64,000 nt of DNA, from positions 1 to 64,000 of the forward strand of contig CANNDC010000010.1 of assembly GCA_947503265.1 (NCBI GenBank). The letters are read 5' to 3'. A program made the position numbers and the translations under genes. The stretch comes from an uncultured Alteromonadaceae bacterium. Lineage in GTDB: Bacteria; Pseudomonadota; Gammaproteobacteria; Enterobacterales; Alteromonadaceae. Shown here piece after piece: positions 1 through 9,815 of the stretch (the first letter of the stretch is position 1; the number at the start of each line of letters is the position of its first letter). Below the pieces are notes generated by a model. The model was not told the origin of the DNA. It did no database searches and saw only the letters and a list, made by a program, of their open reading frames with translations.

Positions 1-74
1 CGGAGTGGACGGGACTCGAACCCGCGACCCCCGGCGTGACAGGCCGGTATTCTAACCAACTGAACTACCACTCC
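1..74 (-). tRNA. tRNA-Asp (anticodon GTC), 3' CCA outside window
   Basis: Read on the minus strand, this stretch folds as a complete cloverleaf. The acceptor stem GGAGTGG pairs with CCACTCC, the D-arm begins TAGTTCAG, the anticodon stem-loop CCGGCCTGTCACGCCGG carries GTC, and the T-arm is CGGGTTCGAGTCCCG. Position 1 is the discriminator G; any encoded CCA lies beyond the left edge. GTC decodes aspartate codons, and the sequence is very close to gammaproteobacterial tRNA-Asp as I remember it. Confidence 0.97.
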
Positions 75-101
75 GCAATCTTTAGCGTTATCAAACAGTT
101 A

Positions 102-130
102 ACTATAAATTGGGCTGAAGCCCTTGCCAA
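102..130 (-). promoter_or_regulatory. Probable sigma-70 promoter for tRNA-Asp
   Basis: On the minus strand, TTGGCA (130-125) and TATAGT (107-102) are separated by exactly 17 bases. Transcription would start near 95, about 20 bases before the mature tRNA 5' end. The spacing and both hexamers fit a strong housekeeping promoter, so the tRNA need not depend on read-through from the upstream envelope-protein gene. Confidence 0.65.
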
Positions 131-274
131 CTGCGGCGCAGATGATAAGTGTTCACCTAGATTGAGTCAACTTGTTTTTACTGCTTTTTATCGAGATTTG
201 AAAAGAACCAGCTTGTTTGATTTATATTTGAACAAATATGCATTTGTGGAGGCCTTGTTATCGGATATTTGTTG

Positions 275-1729
275 TTACTTTATTTCTTTTGGCAAAGATA
301 AATCGATGATGCCACTTTCAGTATGCACAGCGGGGGTGGATTCAACTGGTAAGTCTCTTTTTTTTGTAAAAAGCGCTTTAAACTTAGACAGCCAAGATGG
401 TTTTGCCGCTTTGCTTGGCCGAGTGTATAGCCAAATAGCTAACCCTCCTATCAACAAAATCAGTAAATTAATACCAAGAATTAAGCTGATTAGTGTACTG
501 GAAGGCATCTCCTGTTCTTGGTTTTCAGCGCTTTCTAGAGGTGATTTTTCGGCCAAAGTGTTAGCTTCAACTTCTCCACCTTCAGCCATGTCTGGTTGCT
601 CAGATACGTTTTCCACTGCTACCGGCGCAACCTCTTCAACCAAGAACGTATATTCGGGTACATCGAGTATAAAATCCCGTCCTTTCACCGTGTTTCCAAA
701 CGCGGTAATTTTTATCCTATACACTCCTGCCTCGTAATTAACGATAAGGTGTTCTCTAGGGTTAGGAGATGATTCGGTTAACGAAAAATTCTGTACGTCA
801 CCATTTGGGAACCGCACTTTTCCGTCAATTAGTAACGAACTCAAATCTACATGTTCACTATTCGAGGATATAGTTAATTTGTGATATCCCTCTCCACCAC
901 CGTCTTCTTCCATACTAATTTCGATGGGATTTGGGTAAAGCATCAGCGGTGAATCCACCTGTTCTCTTGTCAACATAGGTGTGCTGACCAAGAACACCGG
1001 AGTCCATTCTCCATGGGCAACGGCTAAATTGAATTGGCCGGTAAAAACACCATCAAGGGGCGTTTCATCCATGCCTCTTCCATCGTCCTTAAAAGTAGCT
1101 ATGGTTTGATCTTCCGCACCAAAGTTATTGTTATCAGGGTTGTTTGTACTGACCAGTTTGATATCCAGAGAAACCACATCTCTGAACTCTGCACTATTGA
1201 TTGGTTCACCATTATTCGACAGACGCGCAGTTTGTTTTAAAATCTCTCCTGAAAAGATAATGTCAGGTAACTTGTCAGCAACTAATTTTAAATCACTCAC
1301 AACCATGACTCGACTATCTGGCAGAATCTGCCCCACTGCTTGCCAAGGGCCCGGGGTTGGATTCTTTATATTGATTAAATCATAGGTTGCAGAGTCATAC
1401 CAAAAAACGTTTTCTCCATCAGCTTGCACTTGGAATATTTTAGAACCATCAGGTTTAACCAGAACAATAGGTGAAGAACCGTATTTTCTGAAAAATACCA
1501 TAGTGATTTCATCTACTTCATAATCGATTCTGAAACGATTCTGGAGTAGTTTTATGCTGTTGTGGAACTCATCACCCAGCTCTCTTAGGGGTGATGTAGG
1601 CTGATTGTCAGTGACTATTTCGGGTGATTGCTGTGCAATTACCCTATTTAAAGACGACAGCCATATCAAGCTGACGCTCAGTAAGATAATGACTATACAT
1701 CTTCTACTGATTCCAAATGCAAGAGCCAC
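275..1729 (-). CDS. Membrane-anchored envelope protein, resembles TIGR03503 family
   Basis: This is a protein of about 484 residues with an N-terminal signal sequence (hydrophobic run near residues 13-27, ending NRVIAQ). A long beta-rich extracytoplasmic region follows, then a single C-terminal membrane helix (about 415-438, rich in I and L) and a basic cytoplasmic tail. This architecture matches, from memory, the gammaproteobacterial family TIGR03503, whose function is unknown. I place the start at GTG 1729 because AGGAAAG sits just before it; a TTG at 1741 is the alternative. Either start overlaps the 3' end of dnaQ, so the two genes are probably cotranscribed. The gene ends about 200 bases before tRNA-Asp. 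Confidence 0.7.
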   Translation of the reverse strand: MALAFGISRRCIVIILLSVSLIWLSSLNRVIAQQSPEIVTDNQPTSPLRELGDEFHNSIKLLQNRFRIDYEVDEITMVFFRKYGSSPIVLVKPDGSKIFQVQADGENVFWYDSATYDLINIKNPTPGPWQAVGQILPDSRVMVVSDLKLVADKLPDIIFSGEILKQTARLSNNGEPINSAEFRDVVSLDIKLVSTNNPDNNNFGAEDQTIATFKDDGRGMDETPLDGVFTGQFNLAVAHGEWTPVFLVSTPMLTREQVDSPLMLYPNPIEISMEEDGGGEGYHKLTISSNSEHVDLSSLLIDGKVRFPNGDVQNFSLTESSPNPREHLIVNYEAGVYRIKITAFGNTVKGRDFILDVPEYTFLVEEVAPVAVENVSEQPDMAEGGEVEANTLAEKSPLESAENQEQEMPSSTLISLILGINLLILLIGGLAIWLYTRPSKAAKPSWLSKFKALFTKKRDLPVESTPAVHTESGIIDLSLPKEIK

Positions 1730-2414
1730 TGCTTTCCTCAATTAAACGCAAACGATTTTCATGTTGTGCTATTTCATCGGCTGAAGCTTTAATTACCTTT
1801 AATGGTTTTCTATCTGAGTCTAGACGTTTAACCGATTCAGTGTGACCTGCATTCTTGTCTGTCGCACTTTTTCCCGATAAATTTAGGTCTGTTTGCCCAC
1901 CCGTCATCAATAAATAGACGTCGGCGAGTATTTCAGCATCTAGCAAGGCGCCGTGTAATTCACGATGAGAGTTGTCGATACCATACCTACGACACAACGC
2001 ATCCAAATTGTTCTTTTGCCCAGGATGCATGTCTCTTGCTAATACCAAGGTATCCAAGACGGTACAGATTTTTGAGGTTACAACCGGTTCAGGCGTTCTT
2101 AGCAAGCGAAATTCGTGATCCATAAAGCCTGTATCAAAAGGTGCATTATGTATTACCAACTGAGCCCCTTTGATAAAGTTAACAAAACCATCAAACACAT
2201 CACGAAACTTTGGTTTGTCGGCTAAAAACTCATTGGTAATACCATGAACCTGTATCGCCTCGTATTCGACTTCGCGATCAGGGTTAATATAGACGTGATA
2301 ATGATTACCGGTGAGCCTTCGGTTGATCATTTCTACACACCCAATCTCAATGATTCGATGTCCTTGTTTTGGATCAATACCTGTGGTTTCAGTATCTAAC
2401 ACAATTTGCCGCAT
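1704..2414 (-). CDS. dnaQ: DNA polymerase III epsilon subunit (3'-5' proofreading exonuclease)
   Basis: This encodes the proofreading subunit of the replicative polymerase core. It shows the DEDDh exonuclease signature: Exo I DTETTG at residues 7-12, Exo II around HNAPFD with a following aspartate, and Exo III with HGALLDAE near residue 155-165. After the catalytic domain, QTDLNL fits the position and pattern of the sliding-clamp-binding motif (QTSMAF in E. coli). The length of 236 residues is close to the E. coli protein (243). AGGAAAG precedes the ATG. The gene is divergent from rnhA, the arrangement found in enterobacteria and many other gammaproteobacteria, and it overlaps the next gene downstream. 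Confidence 0.97.
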   Translation of the reverse strand: MRQIVLDTETTGIDPKQGHRIIEIGCVEMINRRLTGNHYHVYINPDREVEYEAIQVHGITNEFLADKPKFRDVFDGFVNFIKGAQLVIHNAPFDTGFMDHEFRLLRTPEPVVTSKICTVLDTLVLARDMHPGQKNNLDALCRRYGIDNSHRELHGALLDAEILADVYLLMTGGQTDLNLSGKSATDKNAGHTESVKRLDSDRKPLKVIKASADEIAQHENRLRLIEESSGSCIWNQ

Positions 2415-2488
2415 TATTACTTTCCTGATGTCATTATTGTTTCAGGTTCATTATACTGCGCTCATTCCAAAAAATACGAACACTAATA

Positions 2489-2947
2489 ATGAAACATGTA
2501 GAAATTTTTACTGACGGTTCCTGTTTAGGTAATCCCGGCCCCGGTGGTTACGGTGCAGTTATTTTATTTAATCAACATCGCAAAGAAATCAGCCAAGGTT
2601 TTACCCATACTACAAATAATAGAATGGAATTGCTTGCGGCAATTGAAGCATTGGCCATACTGACAGAAAAATGCAAAATTGAATTGACCACGGATAGCCA
2701 ATACGTGAAAAACGGCATTAATCAATGGATTAAAAATTGGAAAAGAAACGGTTGGAAAACATCGGATAAAAAACCGGTCAAAAATGCAGACTTGTGGAAA
2801 AAATTAGACGAACAAGTGCAAAAGCATGATATTCAATGGCACTGGGTTAAAGGGCATTCAGGACATCCTGAAAATGAACGATGTGATGACCTTGCCAGAA
2901 ACGCAGCTGAAGGAAGCAATTTAATCGTTGATAAAGGTTTTAGTTAG
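2489..2947 (+). CDS. rnhA: Ribonuclease HI
   Basis: This enzyme cleaves the RNA strand of RNA-DNA hybrids (R-loops, primers) in the cytoplasm. All catalytic positions are visible: D9 in FTDGS, E47 in RMELLA, D69 in TTDSQY, and the His/Asp pair in [16 protein letters not shown] near residues 123 and 133. The basic protrusion ([11 protein letters not shown]) typical of type 1 enzymes is present. The length of 152 residues is almost the same as E. coli (155). It is divergent from dnaQ with a 74-bp gap that must hold both promoters, and convergent with the oxidoreductase gene, 24 bases away. Confidence 0.97.
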   Translation: MKHVEIFTDGSCLGNPGPGGYGAVILFNQHRKEISQGFTHTTNNRMELLAAIEALAILTEKCKIELTTDSQYVKNGINQWIKNWKRNGWKTSDKKPVKNADLWKKLDEQVQKHDIQWHWVKGHSGHPENERCDDLARNAAEGSNLIVDKGFS

Positions 2948-2971
2948 ACACTAAAACCTGTAACTCAAAGG

Positions 2972-3946
2972 CTACCAATAACCGATAAGTTTCCCCTGAG
3001 TGTCATTTGCCTCTATACGTTCGTGGGCGATAGCGATTTCCTGAACAGGGTAAAGAGTATCAATATTGGCTTTCAACTCTGATGAATCGAATAAACTTAG
3101 GCATTGCTGAGTAAATCGACTGATTAAATCTGCTTTGTACGCGTCTGAACGATTTCTGAGTGTCGACCCCATAATTCTAGCGCGCTTGGCTAACAATAGT
3201 GCCATGTCTAATTTATCAGCATATCGGCCTCCCAGCATGGCTAAATAAACGATACAGCCATCAATATTCAACACTTTAAGGTTGCGATTCAGATAATCAG
3301 CACCAACAAAATCGACTATCAAGTCAATTTTGTCAAAGCGATTTTTGATTTCCTCACAAAAGTCATGTTGATGATAATTTATTAGGAAATCAGCACCTGA
3401 CTTTCTGCACGCATCGAGTTTTTCAACTGATGACGAAGTAACAGCCACTGCGCAATTCATAGATTTAGCCAGTTGAATTGCAGCCAAGCCTACTCCGCTT
3501 GCGCCAGCATGAATGAGAACATGGCTATTGGGCTGCAAATCTCCTATCAACACCAGACTCTGGTATGCTGTTAGAAATACTTCGGCAATACCAGCAGCTT
3601 CTAAAATATCTACCCTGGCCAGTACTGGCAGCAAATGTTCGCTATTCACCGCCACATATTCCGCATATCCGCCACCAGCAACCAATCCAAAAACGCGGTC
3701 ACCAAGATTCCAAGCAGTTACCTTATTACCCACTTCACATATTTCGCCTGACATTTCTAACCCCAAAATTGGACTTTCTCCATTTGGAGCTGGGTATTTT
3801 CCTTGTCTTTGCAGTGTATCAGCGCGGTTCACACCGAATGCTTTAACTTTTACTAATACCTGACCTTCACCTAGAGTCGGCATTTCGCAGTCTGAAATTG
3901 ACATTTTTGCTGGACAATCGCCTTCCACAAAATCAACGTACTTCAT
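2972..3946 (-). CDS. NAD(P)H:quinone oxidoreductase-like MDR-family protein
   Basis: This is a zinc-free medium-chain dehydrogenase/reductase of 324 residues. Its N-terminal GroES-like fold carries GVNRADTLQRQGKYP and LGLEMSGEICEVG, and its Rossmann motif HAGASGVGLAAIQLAK lies near residue 146-161. The ADTLQRQGKYP pattern fits the PIG3/quinone oxidoreductase branch, which reduces quinones or enones with NADPH. The zinc-ligand cysteine cluster of alcohol dehydrogenases is absent. I take ATG 3946 as the start, because AAAGGAT is correctly spaced from it; GTG 3949 just upstream would be too close. It is divergent from rlmI. The substrate is not predictable. Confidence 0.85.
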   Translation of the reverse strand: MKYVDFVEGDCPAKMSISDCEMPTLGEGQVLVKVKAFGVNRADTLQRQGKYPAPNGESPILGLEMSGEICEVGNKVTAWNLGDRVFGLVAGGGYAEYVAVNSEHLLPVLARVDILEAAGIAEVFLTAYQSLVLIGDLQPNSHVLIHAGASGVGLAAIQLAKSMNCAVAVTSSSVEKLDACRKSGADFLINYHQHDFCEEIKNRFDKIDLIVDFVGADYLNRNLKVLNIDGCIVYLAMLGGRYADKLDMALLLAKRARIMGSTLRNRSDAYKADLISRFTQQCLSLFDSSELKANIDTLYPVQEIAIAHERIEANDTQGKLIGYW

Positions 3947-4033
3947 CACTTATCCTTTATTAAGACTGGGTTTTATTCGCCAAATTGCCTTAGCTCCGGT
4001 AAACTCTCGCGAAATTCAGTTTGAGACGAATCT

Positions 4034-5221
4034 ATGTCTGCATCGCTAATCTTACACCCCGGTCGAGAAAAGTCGCTTTTACGTAAACATCCATGGATAT
4101 TTGCCAGCGCAATCAAAGAGTTTAAAGGAACGATTAGATCGGGAGATACGGTAGATGTATTAAGTTCAGAAGGCAAGTTTCTAGCCAAAGCTGCCTGGTC
4201 CCCTAAATCTCAAATTCAAGCGAGAGTTTGGACATTTGATCAACAAGAAATCGTTGATAATGGCTTCTTCCTTCGCCGTCTTGACCAAGCCATAGCAATT
4301 CGAACCCCGTTAATCGCCAAGAAAAAACTGACGGGATATCGATTAATTGCGTCAGAGTCAGATGGCCTACCGGGCATAACTATAGATAAATATGACAAGG
4401 TGTTAGTTTGCCAACTCCTGTCCACCGGCGCAGAAAAACATCGAAAAAAGGTGGTTTGGGCCCTTCAGAAGCGTTTTCCCGATTGCAGCATTTTAGAGCG
4501 CAGTGACGTAGCCGTAAGGGCCAAAGAAGGGTTAGAACAAGTTGTGCAGGTACTGCATGGGGATGTTCCTGACGAGGTTATTATCGAAGAAAACGATATT
4601 AAAATCATCGTTGATTTGAAACGCGGGCACAAGACAGGCTTTTATCTTGATCAAAGAGACAGTCGACAAACCACCGCGGGTTACGCTACCGACAAAGATG
4701 TGCTCAACTGCTTTAGCTATACCGGCACCTTTGGTAGTTATGCCCTTGCCCATGGTGCCAAATCTGTCACTAACTTGGACGTCTCTGATAGTGCTCTAGC
4801 AACAGCAAAACGCAACATCGAAATTAACGGTTTAGACATCAACAAGTGCGAATTTATTAATAATGATGTATTTAATGCGCTGCGAGAATACCGAGATAAC
4901 GACAAAAAGTTTGATCTCATCGTTTTAGATCCGCCTAAATTTGTCGACTCTAAAGCCTCCTTAAATCGCGCTTGTCGCGGATACAAAGACATCAACATGC
5001 TTGCGATGCAAATTATCAATTCAGGTGGAATTATTAGTACCTTTAGTTGTTCGGGGCTGTTGAGCGCCGATTTATTCCAAAAAGTGGTTGCAGATGCCGC
5101 GTTAGACGCAGGTAGACAAGTGCATTTTTTGGAGAAAATGGGACAAGCGAGTGATCATCCGGTTTCAAGCAATTATCCTGAAGGATTTTACCTGAAAGGT
5201 TTAATTTGTCATGTGACTTAG
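4034..5221 (+). CDS. rlmI: 23S rRNA (cytosine-1962-C5)-methyltransferase
   Basis: This protein of 395 residues has an N-terminal PUA domain (about 1-75, beginning with [19 protein letters not shown]), a linker domain, and a C-terminal Rossmann methyltransferase. The SAM-binding motif is [10 protein letters not shown], with an acidic LDVSDSAL strand. The catalytic motif IVLDPPKF is followed by STFSCSG, which carries a conserved cysteine. Together these identify the RlmI (YccW) family, which methylates 23S rRNA. The length equals the E. coli protein (396). The TIR element starts 13 bases after the stop codon. Confidence 0.94.
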   Translation: MSASLILHPGREKSLLRKHPWIFASAIKEFKGTIRSGDTVDVLSSEGKFLAKAAWSPKSQIQARVWTFDQQEIVDNGFFLRRLDQAIAIRTPLIAKKKLTGYRLIASESDGLPGITIDKYDKVLVCQLLSTGAEKHRKKVVWALQKRFPDCSILERSDVAVRAKEGLEQVVQVLHGDVPDEVIIEENDIKIIVDLKRGHKTGFYLDQRDSRQTTAGYATDKDVLNCFSYTGTFGSYALAHGAKSVTNLDVSDSALATAKRNIEINGLDINKCEFINNDVFNALREYRDNDKKFDLIVLDPPKFVDSKASLNRACRGYKDINMLAMQIINSGGIISTFSCSGLLSADLFQKVVADAALDAGRQVHFLEKMGQASDHPVSSNYPEGFYLKGLICHVT

Positions 5222-5234
5222 GTTGTTGTCAGTA

Positions 5235-5411
5235 GAGCGTGTTGACGTTTACTGTATGCTTTTAAGACGAATCCGAAGGACAGCGTTTGCGCGGTAATTC
5301 GACTGCTTTATCACTCATTTATGAAGAACAACTACACTACAATCGTGCTTCGTTGTATAAGCACCGCCGCGCAACTCGCAGCAAAAACGTACAGTAAAGG
5401 TCAACACGCTC
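5235..5411. mobile_element. MITE-like element with 22-bp TIRs and flanking TA
   Basis: The left arm, GAGCGTGTTGAC-G-TTTACTGTA (5235-5256), and the right arm (5390-5411) are inverted complements with a single mismatch. The element is 177 bp and is flanked on both sides by the dinucleotide TA (5233-5234 and 5412-5413), as expected for IS630/Tc1-mariner-type insertion with TA duplication. It has no coding capacity. Similarity between the two arms extends weakly inward for about another seven bases. The right TA plus the terminal G of the element form the TAG stop codon of the PilZ gene. It could also act as a transcription block between two convergent genes, but the 133-base spacing between arms argues against a simple terminator. 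Confidence 0.72.
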
Positions 5412-5713
5412 TAATTCATCTCACTAATTTCAACACCAATAACACAACTGGAATCAGTAATTTTGTCGCATCTTACCACTTTGGCGATGGCTGATAGAGA
5501 AGGAATTTGAGTACTGGTTGATTCAATTGACACTTCTACCCTAGTACCTAACTCAACTGATTGTTCTTCGACTTCAAAAGACATTCCAGTGGCACTGATG
5601 TCTTTGCAAACAGCTTGCAACGAGCGGCTCGATTCATCGTCGCTCACAACGATTTCACAAGGTGAGTTCAACATCATTCGGAAAAAATTACGCTTATCGT
5701 CGTATTGGAGCAT
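5411..5713 (-). CDS. PilZ-domain protein (probable c-di-GMP receptor)
   Basis: This is a 100-residue stand-alone PilZ domain. The cyclic-di-GMP-binding signature is complete: RNFFR (R8, R12) followed by D38-I-S-A-T-G43, matching RxxxR and (D/N)xSxxG. It is probably a small cytoplasmic adaptor that responds to c-di-GMP; its target is unknown. The stop codon TAG is formed by the TA flank and the terminal G of the inserted element, so the original C-terminus may have been longer or different. Downstream on the same strand it faces rlmI. Confidence 0.88.
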   Translation of the reverse strand: MLQYDDKRNFFRMMLNSPCEIVVSDDESSRSLQAVCKDISATGMSFEVEEQSVELGTRVEVSIESTSTQIPSLSAIAKVVRCDKITDSSCVIGVEISEMN

Positions 5714-5788
5714 TTCCTACCTCTACTTCAGAACAGGTGTACACCACTTTTATAGGGTGCTACTGCAATAAAGTCAAACCTAGTTTGA

Positions 5789-8700
5789 TCAAAATGAATT
5801 TAAATGGTTTTCTATACGTTTTACAGAAATAGGCGCAGACGTCCCTAATTGTTGGGCAAAGAAGGATATTCGCAACTCTTCTATCATCCAGCGTATCTCT
5901 GTCAACTCAGTGGGAATTTCTTTTCCAACGGGTATTTTTTGCAAACTATTTTGATACATATTAGACACTTTTTCGATATTAATTTGGTGCAAGCGATCCT
6001 TAGTTGGATCAATGCTAAGCTTTTCCATTCTCCGTTCGATACCTTTTATGTATCGATTCCAGTCGTCTAATCTCGCTGCCCCCAAGGTTGCGACAAATCC
6101 CTGAAAAACTAATGAATTTAAATGCTGTTTAATGTCACCATGAGCGCTGATCATGTCAAGAGGAACATTGCCTTTTAGCTTTTTCTGCACGCTATGCGCT
6201 GTGGTTAAGCCAATTTCAACTTTTTTGGTAATTTCCAGTACGGTTTCGTTTATTTGTTGCCTAACAAAGTCTCGTAACGTTGAAAAATCATCTTCGTTGC
6301 GGATTTCACTAGCCGACTCTATTCCATTCAATTTGACGTATTTTTCAATATCGGCATCAATGCCAGCATCAATGCAATCATCGATCAGCATTTTGATTTG
6401 CCCAAAAGGGTTAAAATATAGTCCTAATTTAGCTTTATTCGGCAGCTTGTCGTGAAGAAACTTAACCGGAGAAGGTATGTTTAGGCGAACGAGTTTTCTG
6501 AGCCCAATCTTATGGTTTTCATTGGCGAGATGTTTATTCTCGAATAGTTTTACCGCGACAGATTGTTTCTCTGCAACTAATGCAGGAAACGCTTTCATTT
6601 CATAGCCTAAGGATTTATCAATAAATTCTGTTTGTAACTCTCCAATAGACCAGTCTTGTATCCCTTTTTGTTCAATATCTGGCGTTGCCGTTTGTTGTAA
6701 CGTCTCTGTCACCTTGCCTTGCAGTTTATGTTTTAAGGCAAGTAGATCACGTCCTTGCATCAACAAGTCACCTGATAAATCAACCACCTTAAAATTAAAT
6801 TGTAGATGGGCTGGCAGGCTATGAGGTTGCCATTCTTCTTCGGGTACTTGAACGCCCGTCATTCGAAATAATTTAGTACTTAAGGCATCTAAAAAGCGTA
6901 TTGGTCGACCTTTTTTATCTCGGTCGACAATTTCAGCGATGCAGGCATCAGCGTAATTTGGCGCAGGTACGAAGTTTCTTCTTAATCGCTTGGGGAGAGA
7001 CTTAATTAAGGCGACAATTAACTCATGTCTAAAGCCTGGAATGAGCCAATCAAAGCCCTCTTCGGATAATTGATTCAATAAAGGTAGAGGTATGATCAGA
7101 CTAACACCATCATCGATATCTTTGGGCTCAAAACTATAGCTTAGAGACAGGGTTAAATTTCCCTGATGCCAAGTTTGCGGATAATTCAACTCGTTGACAT
7201 GATCAGCCTGTTGTTTCTGTAAACGTGCCGGATCAAATTTTAAGCTATCTTTTAGTGATTTATCTGCTTGCTTCCACCATTTCGTCAAACTGGCATCTGA
7301 ACAAACGTGTTTAGGCAGTTTCTCATCATAAAATATAACCAAATCTTCTTCGTCGACCAAAATATCTCGACGGCGAGATTTTTCTTCCAACAATTCAATG
7401 TCAGAAATGAGTTTTAAATTATGCTGAAGGAAGGCCAAATTCAATCGTGTATCACCATTGACCAAGGCTTCTCGGATGAATAGTTCTCGACATAGCACAG
7501 GGTCAACTTGAGTATAATTGATCCGACGTTGAGCTACGATAGGCAGACCCAGCAGCAACACCTTCTCAAAACCCTGAACAGAACCGCGCTTTTTCGACCA
7601 AGTTGGTTCACTATGTTGATACTTCAGTAAATGCTTAGCTCTAGGTTCAATCCATTCAGGTTCGATTTTTGCTGCTACTCGGCCAAATAACTTAGAAGTT
7701 TCAACCAACTCAGCGACCATGCACCACTTAGGTGGTTTTTTCGCTAGTGGTGAGCCTGGAAAAATTGCAAATTTGCTCGACCTTGCGCCTAAATAGTCAC
7801 GTTCTTTATCTTTAAACCCGATGTGAGACAACAAACCAGATAATATCGCACTGTGAACATCGAGATAGCTTGCAGGCTCTTTATTGAGCCTAAAGTTGAT
7901 ATCAACGATGGCCTTTTTCAGTTGGCTAACGATATCTTGCCACTCTCGCATTCTTAAATAATTAATAAAATTGCTTTTGCACCATTTACGCAATTGGTTA
8001 TTGGTCAATTGTCGTTGTTGCTCTCTAAAACTAGACCACAAATTAAATAAACTCAGAAAGTCAGAATCTTTATGAACAAATTCATTGTGCGCTTCATCTG
8101 CCTGTTGCCTTTTATCTTGTGGTCTTTCCCGAGGATCTTGAATACTTAAACCCGCTGCGATAACAATTACTTCACTGACACTCCCAAGTGTGCCCGATTC
8201 GATCACCATGCGGGCATACCTTGGATCCACAGGCAGTTTTGCAATCTGTCTACCTATCTGTGTTAACACAACGCGATCGCGTTTTTTTTGCGTAGCTTGC
8301 AGTTCTTCGAGCAATCTGAATCCGTCATTAACAAATCGGTTATCAGGGGGCTGTACAAACGGAAACTCACTAATGTTGCCTAAGCCCAAAGAAAGCATTT
8401 GTAGTATCACTGAACCCAAATTAGTTCTTAAAATTTCAGGATCGGTAAATTCAGCACGAGATTGATAGTCTTCCTCCGAATATAATCTGATACAAATCCC
8501 TTCTGATACCCTGCCGCAGCGGCCTGCGCGCTGATTAGCAGACGCTTGTGAAATGGCCTCAATGGGTAGCCTTTGCACTTTGGTGCGGTAACTGTAGCGA
8601 GATATTCGTGCAGTTCCAGGATCAATGACGTATTTAATTCCTGGCACTGTGAGTGACGTCTCAGCAACATTGGTGGCCAGAACAATACGCCTAAGGCCAT

Positions 8701-9757
8701 GAGGTTGGAAAATTTTATTCTGTTCTGCAGAAGACAACCTAGCGTACAAAGGTAACACCTCAGTTGCTCTAAACTTGTGTTTATTTAAAGCCTCAGCTGT
8801 ATCTCGAATATCGCGCTCGCCGCTGAGGAAAATCAATATATCTCCCCTACTTTCCTTACCTAATTCGTCAACCGCATTGATGATGCCTTGAATTTGGTCA
8901 ATATCATTTCCTTGTTCTTCCAAGGGGCGATAACGTAACTCTACCGGAAAGGTTCTGCCACTGACTTGAATGATTGGAGCATTATTAAAATGTCTGGAAA
9001 ATCTTTCAGGGTCGATAGTTGCTGACGTGATGATTAGCTTTAAATCGGGTCGTTTTGGCAAAATCTGCTTAAAATATCCTAAAATAAAATCGATATTCAG
9101 GCTACGCTCGTGAGCTTCATCAATAATAATAGTGTCATACTGATTTAAAAATCGGTCAGATTGGATTTCTGCTAACAGAATCCCGTCTGTCATTAATTTG
9201 ATATAGGAATTGTCATTCGACTGGTCAGAAAATCGAATCTTAAATCCGACTTTGTCGCCTATTTCGGTTTTTAGCTCTTCTGCGATTCGCGATGCAACGG
9301 TGCGCGCTGCCAAGCGTCTTGGTTGTGTGTGACCAATCATGCCCTTGATGCCTCTACCCACCTCAAGACAAATTTTCGGGATTTGAGTCGTCTTGCCTGA
9401 ACCAGTTTCCCCGGCAACAATGACAACTTGATGGGACGTGATGGCTTTTGCGATTTCATCTTTGCAATCACTGACGGGTAAGTCGGGGTATCGAATTTCT
9501 GGAAGGCGATTGGCTCGAAATGTTGATAATTCAGCAGACTCTTCAATTTTTATTTCAAGATCGTCTAACGTCGAACTAACATCCGATGGATTTTTCGACT
9601 CATTGGCATTTTTTTTGATGCGCTGCAGACTCTGTGAAAAACGAAACACATCTCGCTGCATGCAATAAGACAGTTTATTGCGCAAATCCTGAATTCGGAT
9701 TTGTATATCATGATTAATTTGCGGCAATGGATCCTCTATGCCAGTGAAGACAAACAA
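5789..9757 (-). CDS. hrpA: ATP-dependent RNA helicase HrpA (DEAH box)
   Basis: This 1322-residue protein is close to E. coli HrpA (1300). The Walker A motif GETGSGKTTQ lies near residue 116, then TQPRR, DEAH (IIIDEAHERSLN), SAT, and the helicase C motif QRAGRCGR. After the helicase core come the HA2/OB-fold regions and the long C-terminal domain characteristic of HrpA (DUF3418). It is a ribosome/mRNA-remodelling helicase in the cytoplasm. The start is uncertain: TTG 9757, preceded by AGGATCC, gives the full length listed, while a second TTG 11 codons later is preceded by AGAGG. Confidence 0.95.
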   Translation of the reverse strand: MFVFTGIEDPLPQINHDIQIRIQDLRNKLSYCMQRDVFRFSQSLQRIKKNANESKNPSDVSSTLDDLEIKIEESAELSTFRANRLPEIRYPDLPVSDCKDEIAKAITSHQVVIVAGETGSGKTTQIPKICLEVGRGIKGMIGHTQPRRLAARTVASRIAEELKTEIGDKVGFKIRFSDQSNDNSYIKLMTDGILLAEIQSDRFLNQYDTIIIDEAHERSLNIDFILGYFKQILPKRPDLKLIITSATIDPERFSRHFNNAPIIQVSGRTFPVELRYRPLEEQGNDIDQIQGIINAVDELGKESRGDILIFLSGERDIRDTAEALNKHKFRATEVLPLYARLSSAEQNKIFQPHGLRRIVLATNVAETSLTVPGIKYVIDPGTARISRYSYRTKVQRLPIEAISQASANQRAGRCGRVSEGICIRLYSEEDYQSRAEFTDPEILRTNLGSVILQMLSLGLGNISEFPFVQPPDNRFVNDGFRLLEELQATQKKRDRVVLTQIGRQIAKLPVDPRYARMVIESGTLGSVSEVIVIAAGLSIQDPRERPQDKRQQADEAHNEFVHKDSDFLSLFNLWSSFREQQRQLTNNQLRKWCKSNFINYLRMREWQDIVSQLKKAIVDINFRLNKEPASYLDVHSAILSGLLSHIGFKDKERDYLGARSSKFAIFPGSPLAKKPPKWCMVAELVETSKLFGRVAAKIEPEWIEPRAKHLLKYQHSEPTWSKKRGSVQGFEKVLLLGLPIVAQRRINYTQVDPVLCRELFIREALVNGDTRLNLAFLQHNLKLISDIELLEEKSRRRDILVDEEDLVIFYDEKLPKHVCSDASLTKWWKQADKSLKDSLKFDPARLQKQQADHVNELNYPQTWHQGNLTLSLSYSFEPKDIDDGVSLIIPLPLLNQLSEEGFDWLIPGFRHELIVALIKSLPKRLRRNFVPAPNYADACIAEIVDRDKKGRPIRFLDALSTKLFRMTGVQVPEEEWQPHSLPAHLQFNFKVVDLSGDLLMQGRDLLALKHKLQGKVTETLQQTATPDIEQKGIQDWSIGELQTEFIDKSLGYEMKAFPALVAEKQSVAVKLFENKHLANENHKIGLRKLVRLNIPSPVKFLHDKLPNKAKLGLYFNPFGQIKMLIDDCIDAGIDADIEKYVKLNGIESASEIRNEDDFSTLRDFVRQQINETVLEITKKVEIGLTTAHSVQKKLKGNVPLDMISAHGDIKQHLNSLVFQGFVATLGAARLDDWNRYIKGIERRMEKLSIDPTKDRLHQINIEKVSNMYQNSLQKIPVGKEIPTELTEIRWMIEELRISFFAQQLGTSAPISVKRIENHLNSF

Positions 9758-9815
9758 CGGGATCCTAGAAGAAAGTTTTACAAATTACCAGTAGCTTCAA
9801 CACTACCGGAGAATT

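Noticed and set aside
36..737. Open plus-strand frame of 233 codons running from within tRNA-Asp across the envelope-protein gene
   Set aside because: It starts inside the tRNA and lies antisense to a gene with a clear signal peptide and membrane anchor; its product has no recognisable features.
5234..5412. Reading the TIR element as a plain bidirectional terminator
   Set aside because: The arms are 133 bases apart, 22 bp long and flanked by TA on both sides, which fits an inserted element better.
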